Position numbers and translations under genes: made by a program. Under the pieces are notes generated by a model that did not search any database, was not told the origin of the DNA, and saw nothing but the letters and a program-made list of their open reading frames with translations. A DNA stretch of 64,000 nucleotides, taken from the NCBI GenBank assembly GCA_027559495.1, contig JAMXSV010000017.1, positions 930,001 to 994,000 of the forward strand, in the 5' to 3' direction. This DNA is from Aurifilum marmelostoma. Lineage: Eukaryota > Ascomycota > Sordariomycetes > Diaporthales > Cryphonectriaceae. Below, in pieces: positions 23,819 through 32,688 of this stretch (positions are counted from its first letter, which is position 1; every line of letters begins with the position of its first letter).

Positions 23819-24522
23819 AAAGGGGATAAAAGGTGTGTGATATGTAAAAAAGAGATATTGAGGCATACTGCTGTGTTCTTTGAAGACCCTTATTGCTACT
23901 CAAGTACAAGTACCCCACTGAGCTCTACGAAGAGAGCGGTGTCAAAGGGAGCTATTAGAGAGATCGATACGAAGAATAGAAAGTAGAAACTTACCTTAGT
24001 GCTGTGTGCCTTTTAAGAAGTCGTTACCACATCTTGATATGTGTATGAAAAAACAACCAAAAAAAAAAACCACCAAATCTTCAGAAACACGAATTCACAT
24101 GCTTTCGAGTCGAAGTTGACAGTATCAGGCCCGTCTTCCGTGGTTCTGCGTCACGGGTTGACACCGGTATCACCTAAAACTTGCTGTGCCTGACGGCGGA
24201 CGGGCTGTGATTGGTCAATGGCATGAATAACTTGTACACCAGCGCTTGCACTGCAAATATTCACTAAGTGAGCGGTCATGTTTGAATCAGTTTTCTTCTA
24301 GACATCCTAGCGACCGGCATTCAGATCTTCAAACCTGGCTTGGTCTATAGGACTTCTCTTTTCCATGTCTTTCCTACTTTGTTTTCTTCTTTTCGTCAAT
24401 GGAACAAGCCATGAATTGTCACATCAAATACCGAGCCGTCGTTAAAAAGTCTGCCGTGGAAGCAATCCAAACAAAGCACCACCTGCCTTCGCCTCCACAT
24501 AGGTACAACACAACTCAGCGCG
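23819..24522. other. Intergenic region between SDR and Asteroid-like genes
   Basis: No ORF worth calling. An A-rich run sits near 24058-24069. It contains the SDR 3' flank and the promoter of the next gene. Confidence 0.6.
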
Positions 24523-26441
24523 ATGGGCATCCGAGGCCTTACAGCCGCGCTGAAACCATATGCCTCACGTTCTGAGCTGCGCGGCCGAGTTGTCATCGAC
24601 GGACCTGGGCTGGCGTACCACATTCTCACAGTCGCGCGAGCCAGGGCGGGCACCTCGACGGTGCTGGACGAGCCCACCTATGCCGTGCTGGGTCAGGCTG
24701 CCGCGCAGTGGCTGGACGAGCTGCAGTCTTGCGGGGTGACAATGTAGGAAGCAGTCAACCTTACTGCTCTTTTAGCATGAGTGTCTTGTTCTCTACGCTG
24801 ACAATCAGGGATTTTTTGGTAGCGCGGCCATTTACTTTGACGGCTACCTGCCGTCTTCCAAGGCCCAAGAGCGTATGCGGAGGACATGCGGCAACTCGAG
24901 CAGGGCGAACCAGTACTTCCTGGCCACGAGCTCAGGGGTGATCAGCAGGACAAGCCAGGCGAGACCAGCACCAGCAGCGGCGAGATCGTCGTCTCTACCA
25001 CTACCACCCTTCGTGGTGCCGGCCGTGCTCGAGTGCTTGCGCTCGCTGGAGAAGTATCGGTCCGTCACCCATCTCGTCCCGGGGGAGGCAGACCCGTACT
25101 GCGCCAGCGATGTTCGCCAGCACGGCGGCACGCTGTTGACAGGAGACTCGGATTTTTTGCTCTACGATCTCGGCCTGACGGGCAGCGTGGTCTTCTTTCA
25201 GGATGTCCAGGGCGAGCTCACCGGCATGGTAGGAGGGGGGAGGGGGAAGAGCGGAGAAGAATCCGTGCATCTCAGCCCTGACGTACAACCCGGTGGAGAT
25301 CTGTCGGAGACTGTCGATGATGGAAGGATCTACTGCACAGCAGGGTATGCTGGCTCTGGCATATGAGATGAGTCTGTCTCAAGATCGGACTGTGCAGGCG
25401 GTGGTCTCGAAACCTCAATCACAATGGGCTTATCAAGCGGCCTCTGACGCTTCCCTGTATGCCGACTTCACATCTCAGTACCTCACACCTACAGAGTCAC
25501 TCGCTTCCATCCCCACTTATATGAGCCTCCTCGACCCCAGAGTGTCTGAATTCGTCTTGGACTGGGCCACCCTCGCAGGACACGGGGCTGTTGTCTCGCC
25601 GGCACGGGATCCTGTGGTCTATCTACCCTCGCTACTGGACCGGTGGGATCGAGGTAGCGCGTGGAACGTGTGCACGCCCCTACGACAGCTGGCGTACAGC
25701 CTCTGCCGCGGCGATCGGGAGCTGGTCTCGGTGGTGACGGAGTACCGGCGGACGCTATCTGAGAAGTCTACAGGGCAGCAGGTGCAGCTTCTTGGATATT
25801 CTAAGCTCTCTGGCTCCGTGCGCGATACCCGCAATTACATGCTCAAGTTCCTCAAGGCGCGTGCTAGTGGTGGTGGTGGTAACGATGACAATGAGAGGCT
25901 CCAGTGGATCGCCGCGTGCCTGAGCTTGGAGATCTCGCATGCCCGGGCGGAGGGCAAGGAGTCCACAGCCCTGAAGCTCCTGCAGAGAGCCGGGGCGTCA
26001 GGCGGAAGACTGGACCCCGGCGGCTGGGAGTCACTGCACCTGGCTGCCATTATACAGGCCTCCATGTACTCGCTGCGTATACTGCGGCAGATTCTGATGT
26101 GCAGGATAGGGACAGTATTCGGGAACTCGGATCTGGTGGTGCAACAGTTGCTGCGCGAGCTGGAGATGTGTCTAGAATCGGTGCCGTGCATCGCGAAGTT
26201 CCCTTGTGCCCTGGACATGGAGAGTCTCTTCGAGCAGCTGCATCAGGTTGGAGCGCTGAAGAGGCTGGCCGAGGTCGTGGGCATTCCGGAGCCGGCATTC
26301 GACAAGAGGCCAGTGAGGGCTGCAGAGGGAAGGATAAAGAAAGACAGTGACAACAAGAAGTCTGTTGGTATTCAGGGGCAGTCGAAACGCTTTCGCTCGC
26401 CAACGGCAAACCCTTTTGATGCCCTAAGCATAGATGAATAG
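24523..26441 (+). CDS. Asteroid/XPG-like structure-specific nuclease-fold protein (ASTE1-type)
   Basis: Member of the FEN1/XPG PIN-like nuclease superfamily, Asteroid branch; fungal members are little studied. Exon 1 is 24523-24743, intron 24744-24822 (acceptor GTAG chosen because it restores VTIAAIYFDGYLP). N-terminal motif MGIRGLTAALKPYA with RGRVVIDGPGLAYHIL (first metal-site Asp), then IYFDGYLP, the XPG-I signature VPGEADPYCA, and TGDSDFLLYDL carrying the next acidic residues. The C-terminal two thirds are helical and unlike FEN1. Near 25229-25275 the frame shifts by one: upstream codons end in GELTGM and the downstream frame resumes as ALTYNPVEICRRLSM. One extra G in the G-rich tract 25235-25246 would explain it and would give 612 aa; an intron of 28 or 31 nt would also restore frame but is implausibly short. 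The locus is therefore broken as written. The fold is clear; whether it cleaves DNA is unknown. Confidence 0.82.
25229..25275 (+). other. Single-base frame break in the Asteroid-like gene
   Basis: Upstream coding is in frame 2 (positions mod 3) and downstream coding from 25278 is in frame 0. The segment holds G6 (25235-25240), A, G5 (25242-25246). The GT at 25229 with the CAG ending 25275 would make a 47-bp intron but leaves the wrong phase. Removal of one G gives continuous translation. Confidence 0.7.
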
Positions 26442-27554
26442 AAGAGGTCCAGTCGATGGATGACACAACCATTGATTCTCCCTCACCCAGCCAACTAAAC
26501 CTACCTGACCTAGCTAGCATTAAGTTGTGCTTTAGCATCATCATCCATTCATTCAATTCGTTCAGACTCGGTGCCGACCACCACCGGACCGGGACTAAAG
26601 ACAACGAACGAACCACCGTCCCCCCCCCCCCCCCTCTTCCCCATCCACCAACCACCATCATCAATCGTTCCATTTTGAAAGTATGTATGACAAAAGGGCA
26701 TGGTGGCGCTCGGGGGAAAGAAAGAAAAAGAGAAAAAAAAAAAAAGCCCAGCCCCAGGACTCGAACCCAGAATCTCGACAGCCCCTAAGGGCACACTTCA
26801 GCAATTTTCAGGCTTCCATGTGTGTCAGTGCCGCATGTTACCATTACACCAGCCAAGGCATTCGTCTGTTTGCACATGCCTTTATAACCTTGACGGCGTG
26901 CTTGATCATTGGCCTGGAACCAACCCCGGAGAAGGCATACACAGTGCCCTGGTTGATGATGATGGTACACTGAAGTTCTAATGCTGGCTGGACTGGTACC
27001 ATAATCTTTTTGTTTGTTAATGTCAGAAGACTTCCCTCTCATTCGTCGCTTGCCTACATGCTCAGAAATTTGAGGCCCCATCAAGATGGTTCATGTTGAG
27101 ATGCCATTGCAGCCAAGAGACTCAACCTTGAATATTGCATAGTAAATTGAATAATGAAAGATCTAGAGCGTGTAATGATGAATTCATGTGGCTTCCTAAA
27201 CAACAGTGGAGGAAACCTCGACACCCCCCTCCTGAGTTGAAGCTGCAAGATAGCCCCGCTATTACAGTATGTACTGTAGCTTGTCGCAGGAGCTAGGTTG
27301 TTGTCTGTGGCAAGGATGTGCCTGCACTCTTGCTCGAAGAAGGGTGGGCCAGTGCAACCTAGGGGACCAGTGGGTGATTCCTGCCTGCCTGCCCTGTGCT
27401 CTCCCCCTCCCCGCCCACCTCACCACTAAGTCCATAGTGCTAGCAACCTTCCTCCCACAGCAGCTGTCACCCAAGATCCACCCAAAATTTCTAGCTTAAA
27501 AAAACATCTGCTTCTGTTTTATCTTCTTCCTCTTCACAACCCAACCTCGACACG
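26442..27554. other. Intergenic region with a tRNA-like unit
   Basis: Holds a C15 run (26620-26634), an A13 run (26733-26745), the tRNA-like sequence described separately and the PRPP synthetase promoter. No protein gene is seen. Confidence 0.6.
26746..26858 (-). tRNA. tRNA-like gene or pseudogene with a putative 41-nt intron, apparent GAC anticodon
   Basis: Read on the minus strand there is a perfect-looking A box (TGGTGTAATGG, 26841-26851), a perfect B box (GGTTCGAGTCC, 26757-26767) and an oligo-T Pol III terminator (complement of A13, 26733-26745) one base after the 3' end. T stem 5/5 pairs (two G-U); anticodon stem CGGCA/TGTCG pairs 5/5 (one G-U) with a 5-base variable loop AGATT. The anticodon loop CTGACA...C is split by a 41-nt intron after position 37, as in nuclear tRNAs, giving GAC (Val). 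The acceptor stem pairs only 5 of 7 (T-T and G-G mismatches) and base 1 is C. It may thus be a pseudogene or tRNA-derived element rather than a working tRNA. Confidence 0.5.
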
Positions 27555-29252
27555 ATGCGAAACACTCTGATCTTCGGGGGCTCATCCTGCCCAGCTCTCA
27601 CAAGCAAGATATGTGAGAACCTCGGCATGCCGCCTGCTGAGGCAGAGCTATCCCAATTTTCAAATGTTGGTGATGCCTCGTTTGGCCCTGTGTCTGCTTT
27701 GCCTTGCCCCTCCATCCAAAAATGTCGTGTGTGTCGATAGGACCTGGTTGTGCTCACAATGCTGGTTTCTTCCTCTCTCTAGGGCGAGACAAGTGTCAAG
27801 ATCTCCAATAGCGTTCGGGAGAAGGATGTCTTCATCGTCCAGTCCGGCAGCCCCAAGATCAACGATACCATCATGGAACTGCTGATCATGATCTCTGCCT
27901 GCAAAGGAGGCTCTGCCACCAAGATCACTGGTCCGTCGTGCAACTCTCTCTCTGCAGCTCCTCGCTCTGTTGACCCTTTCGGCTGACAATCCACGCTAGC
28001 TGTCCTCCCGTACTTTCCATACAGCCGACAGTCCAAGAAGAAGTCACATAGGGGTGCCATCACTGCGAGACTGCTATCGAACCTGCTAGGCATTGCTGGC
28101 GTTAAGCACGTTATCACGGTTGACCTGCACGCCTCCCAGATGCAGGGCTTCTTCAAGTGTCCAGTCGACAACCTCCACGCCGAGCCACTGATCGCCCGCT
28201 GGATCCGTCACAACGTGCCCAACTGGCGAGAAGCGGTCGTGGTGTCCAAAAATGCCGGTGGCACGAAGCGTGTCACCTCTTTGGCGGACGCCCTCAAGCT
28301 CAACTTTGGCATGGTCACCACCGATCGGAAGAGAGGGGGCGGCATGACACACAGCATGCTCTTGAACCAGCTCGAGGGCCTCGAGCCGCTTGAGCCGGCT
28401 GCGAACCGCATCGCGAGAAACAGCTTTGTCGAGTCGTCGACCCCGATCCCGCGGACTCTTATCGTGCAGTCTAGCCTCGCCGACGAAGAGAAGCGGAATC
28501 ACTCTGCGCAGCCTAATGGTCTGCGATTGCGGTCCAGCCGCCCGGGCGTGAACGGCGGCTCCCCGCGGCCAGCTTCTTCATCACAGGATAGGGTAGGCAG
28601 TGGTAGCGGCGGCCATATAGATGGCGACGTGCCTGACTACAACGACCAGAGGGCTTCAGAAGTAACACACGGCCGCCTCGTCCAGGGCCACATCGTGCCC
28701 GATGACTTCCCCTCCCCGGCCATGTCAGCTGCGGACACAACCGTCGACGACGATCCTATGCTTCAGTCGCAAATGCTCCAGTCTCAGGAATCATCCTTCT
28801 TCGCACAAGACGGCCATGCACTGGGCGGGTCCGGCGACGCGGAACCCAGCTCTGACGAGGAAGAGGACAAGCTGAGGGATCCCAAGATCGAGCACATGAT
28901 CACCCTCGTGGGTGATGTGAAGAATCGCACAGTCTTGATCATTGACGACATGATCGATAAGGCCGGTTCCTGGGTCGCAGCTGCAGAGACTGTGGTGAAG
29001 AGGGGCTTCGCGAAGAAGGTCTACTGCATTGCCACCCACGGGGTCTTTGGTGGTGATGCCCTCGAGCAGATGCAGAATTGCGAGTGCATTGACTCCATTG
29101 TGGTCACCAACAGCTACCCTATCAGCGAGGAGCGGGCCAGGAACGCCTCCAAGCTCACCGTTCTCGACCTGTCCTACCTCCTCTCAGAGGCCATCCGGCG
29201 CAATCACTATGGCGAGTCAATCAGCCCACTGTTTCAGCACATCCAGGATTAG
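27555..29252 (+). CDS. Ribose-phosphate pyrophosphokinase (PRPP synthetase) with large internal insertion
   Basis: Makes PRPP from ribose-5-phosphate and ATP for purine, pyrimidine, His, Trp and NAD synthesis in the cytosol. Exons 27555-27665, 27783-27930 and 28000-29252 encode 503 aa against about 320 for the basic enzyme. Seen: FSNGETSVKI, the metal/ATP site VDLHASQMQGFF, VSKNAGGTKRVTSLADAL, and the PRPP loop VLIIDDMIDKAGSW. Between MVTTDRKRG (about residue 190) and EHMITLVGDVKNR (about 385) lies a polar, Ser/Asp/Gln-rich, apparently disordered insertion of roughly 190 residues. Yeast Prs1 and Prs5 carry such non-homologous regions, so this is a Prs1/Prs5-type subunit, probably acting in a hetero-oligomer and possibly tied to cell-wall signalling as in yeast. 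The donor GTTGGT of intron 1 is unusual but is required to give the conserved SNGETS. Confidence 0.92.
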
Positions 29253-29906
29253 CACAACCACCTCAACAACTAGGAGAGCGGCCGGTCTGTTATGCGGCAA
29301 GTTCGGTTATGACTATGCGCTTTTTTATTGTTAATTTTTCTTTTTACTTGGGTGGCTGAACCATGAGACTCTTCGGACAGTCCAAGCGCGGCGTCAAGGT
29401 ATTGATTTTATATTTGTGACTGGGTTACAGGCGCCGACGGCAGGCTCATGCACATCGTTTTTTCATTGACTTCTCAGTTGACCAGCTCAAGGCATCAAAT
29501 AAAAGCTTATCACAATTCAGAGCGTGGCACCTATGCTCTAGTAGCGATGACTACAAACAACTAACATTGCCCTACCCCCTTCCCAACCCCCCTTTCTTTT
29601 CACCCTCCAAATAAACCCCCGCCAGCGTTGCTACCCTCTGGTAGCAGGGACTCAATCCGCTTCTCCATGGATGAGTCCTTAACGGACCGTTGGCAGATCA
29701 ACTCGAGACAAGAAGGCCTGCTGTCATGACCTCGTCACTTCTTCGGAATGGTGGGCAGCGGGCAAGATAACACCTTGAGACATATGCGCATATTATCATC
29801 ACCCAGGCTGGTTGTCGCCATTCAGTTTGACAGGCCTTACTTATCCTTTCCGATACTGGTTTCGACATTATACTCAGTCTTGCCTTCCGGCTTCAATAGA
29901 CAAGAA
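29253..29906. other. Convergent intergenic region between PRPP synthetase and OTU-like gene
   Basis: Both neighbours end here. T-rich stretches after 29320 and AATAAA-like sequences (e.g. near 29498 and 29611) suit 3' ends. No gene is seen. Confidence 0.55.
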
Positions 29907-31949
29907 TTATCTCTGGTGCCTAGCCTCCAGTGGATCTCCTGTGACCACGGCCCTTAGCGATTCTATGTCATAGAACAAATGCATCGGCGCCGGTCCCTCC
30001 TCCCTCGGCATATTGGGCACGTTATTGTTGCGCCTCCAAGGGTGCTTTGTCGAGAGCGATGTTGCCTTGTCTGCTCGCCGCTCGGTGGTTTCGTATCCGT
30101 ACGTCGAGTCGAATGTGGGCCTCGGCAGCTGAAATTCGCTCGCATAATGTTCGTTTGGGACCATGGGCTGGTAATGCTTGCCATTGAGGTTCAGGAAGAA
30201 GACGTGTCGGGCATTGTAAGAGCCGTAGAGGATGGGAGCTCTAACGTACCCATCAGCGACGGTGACGGCTGCTGCTCCATCTTCCGCATCACGACCTCGG
30301 AGCTTGTCCACCCGGTACGTCACGATGAACAGGTTGTACAGGTCGGCGGTGATGGTGAACATGGAGTCTGACGTCCACACTGCGGGAACGGCCAACTGCT
30401 GATACAGGTTCGCCCTGGTCTTAGTTGTTTTGTCCTGGTTCGTCACCCAGCTCGCCACGAAGCTGCGGTTCAGGTCCGTGTAAAAATCATGCCGCGGATG
30501 GTCAGGCCGCTCGAGGACCTCGCTGAAATAACGCAGATGCTCGGCCTTGACCCTGCTGCCGTACGAGTGGTGCCCGTATACCACGTACGCCACGGCCTTC
30601 CAGAAGCAGTTGGACTGTGCCCCGCGGTAGTTGTCCGTTCGGAAGAACACTACCTCCTCCATCATGGGGAAGCCTTTGACCAGGGCGCCCGTGCTCGCCG
30701 CGTCGCGCAGCCAGTACAGCTGCAGCGCCTGATCAAAGGTCAGCGGCGTGGCAGTGTCGATAAAGGCCAGGTAGTCCTGCACCGCGTCCTCGTTGGCGTT
30801 TGCCTCGCGGCCCCCTAGTTCTTCACGCAGTAGCGATATATCGAACCGGGTTCCGACTGCTGGCGACGGGTGTTGTCCGATGTTGGACACACGGATCTGG
30901 TAGCGCAGCTGGTTGCTAATGATCTGACCTGTGGTCTGGGCGGGGATGCCATAGAAGCTCTGAGGCTCTACTGCGTGGTGCGGCGCGGTGTCTTGTAGTA
31001 CGGGCTGTGACAGGCCGGCGGCGGCGGCGGCGTTATGGGTTTGGTTGGAATCATCACCACCACCACCACCACCACCATCATCATCGTCGTTATCGCTAAG
31101 AAGTTCCACGAAGGTCTGCTTCTTCGGAGGCGCGCCCGCCGTAAGCTGCAGGACAACTTCGTCGCCGTACAGTGGTACCGGCCGTCTAATAGCCTCGAGG
31201 CCGCACAGCCATTTGACCCGTTCCTTGTCGCGAGCCTCGACCCTCCTCTCGGCGTCTCTGTCCCGTCCCGGCTGACTCTCGTCGTTCTCGCCTGAGCTGA
31301 TGGTTATCACCTCGGCCCCGGCGTCCTTGTCCCATCCCGGCTTGTTCTCAACGTTTTCACTCGAGCTAACAGTTATCATCTCTGTCCGGGCGTCCGTACC
31401 CGCTCCTGGCTGACTCCTGTCGTTCTCGCTTGAGCCGACGGCGATCATCTCGTTCTGGGAGTCCATGTACCGTCCCGGCTCATTATTGATGCCCTCCTCG
31501 CTTGAGCTCATTGCTAAAAATTCGTCTTGGGGTTCTCTGTACCATCCCAGCACGCTGTCGTCGTTGTCAATTGAGCCGATAGATACAATTTCGTTCCCGG
31601 CGTCTCTGTCCTCTCTCGGTTCACCCTTGTCATTCTCGCTCGCGCTGCTGGCTATAACCTCGGGCTCGTTGCTGTGGCTAGGTGTCAGTGGGAAAGGCGT
31701 CCGTTTCTCGACAGATCTCGAGACAAATGTTATGCGAGCGGGGCGAGAATTCGGACGGACCTTCTTGGTTCTGAAGCCATATCCGTCCGTCTCTTGCTCC
31801 TAAAGCTCCGGCACTCTCTGCACGGACTTGCGAGAGTCCTCGTACTGCTTGGGTATGCTTCGACAATCTTCTTGTTCTTGAGCTTGGTGTTTTGAGCTCC
31901 GTGTTACAATGCATGCATACTTGAGTAGAAGACCTCTGTGGGAGCTCAT
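29907..31949 (-). CDS. OTU-like cysteine protease with N-terminal tandem 23-residue repeats
   Basis: Predicted deubiquitinase-type protease. Exon 1 is 31949-31908 (14 codons), intron 31907-31800 (donor GTAACA), exon 2 is 31799-29907; total 644 aa. Without this intron the same frame meets one TAG at 31802-31800, so the intron is inferred from the TTTAG acceptor. Residues about 61-199 are six tandem 23-residue units (E-[MVI]-[IV]-x-x-x-S-x-[ED]-N...), then TFVELLSDNDDDD, a Gly/Asp run from a (GGT/GAT)n repeat, and an Ala-rich stretch. The C-terminal half carries an OTU-like core: SNCFWKAVAYVVYG with candidate nucleophile Cys412 and GKHYQPMVPNEH with candidate His556, separated by ITADLYNLFIVTYRVD as in OTU folds. 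Full-length relatives are not recalled. An effector or stress-related DUB role is speculative. Expression is unproven. Confidence 0.68.
31245..31661 (-). repeat. Six tandem 69-72 bp units encoding SIM-like acidic repeats
   Basis: Units begin (minus strand) at 31661, 31592, 31523, 31451, 31382 and 31313: spacing 69, 69, 72, 69, 69 bp. They encode EVIASSASEND, EIVSIGSIDND, EFLAMSSSEEG, EMIAVGSSEND, EMITVSSSENV and EVITISSGEND, each followed by a P/G- and D-rich linker. The copies have diverged at the DNA level but keep the core. Confidence 0.85.
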
Positions 31950-32688
31950 TTTCTTTTCTCTTGTCCCCCCCCCCCCCCCTCCTTCTTTTTTTCTTTTCCT
32001 TTCTCTCTTTGTTCATATTTGTCTTCTATTTCCTCCATTTTTTCTCTTTATTCTCAATTAGCGAATGTTGGCTGGACTTTACCGGACACAAATAAACCAA
32101 AGTGCCGATTGCTCATTGTATTTGTCGACGGATCCGGAATACGGCCATCCCACACACAAATTGTTGTGGGCGAACAAAGACGTGCGGCGGGAGGGACTGA
32201 ACAATATGAGGATATTATTGGGCTGCTCCAAGTTCTGCGGTCATGGGAATATCGCGAGAGGATAAAGAGTCTAGGGAAGAGTATAATGGTGGCAGCAGAG
32301 TGCAACAAAGACGGTCGGAGGTTTCTTGTCGTGCGTCTGACATGACGGCGGGAGGTGCCGAAGGAGCTGTAGAATGAGGTACATCACAGATTAGCCTTAC
32401 AGCTCTCAAGGATACACGGTCAGGCGATTCGGTGAGGACCAGACCGGAGGCCACAGTCACATTTTCTTTCCATTAATAATTGAGGTAGAACTGCAAACTG
32501 AGAGAGTTGAGGCGCCAATATCGCGTTATGTGAGCTAGTCATTCGACGCCAGCATACCCTTGAACCAATCTGTGGTCTCCTTAAAGGCCCCGTCCTACAT
32601 ACCAGCAGGGTCATCAATTTCCCATAACACATACAAATTGAACACATCGAAAAAAGGAAAAGAAGGAAGAAAAAAAGAAGAAGAGGTG
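31950..32688. other. Intergenic region between OTU-like and Cid1-like genes
   Basis: Starts with a C15 run (31965-31979) and a T/C-rich tract immediately upstream of the OTU-like start, a likely promoter tract on the minus strand. No gene is supported. Confidence 0.55.
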
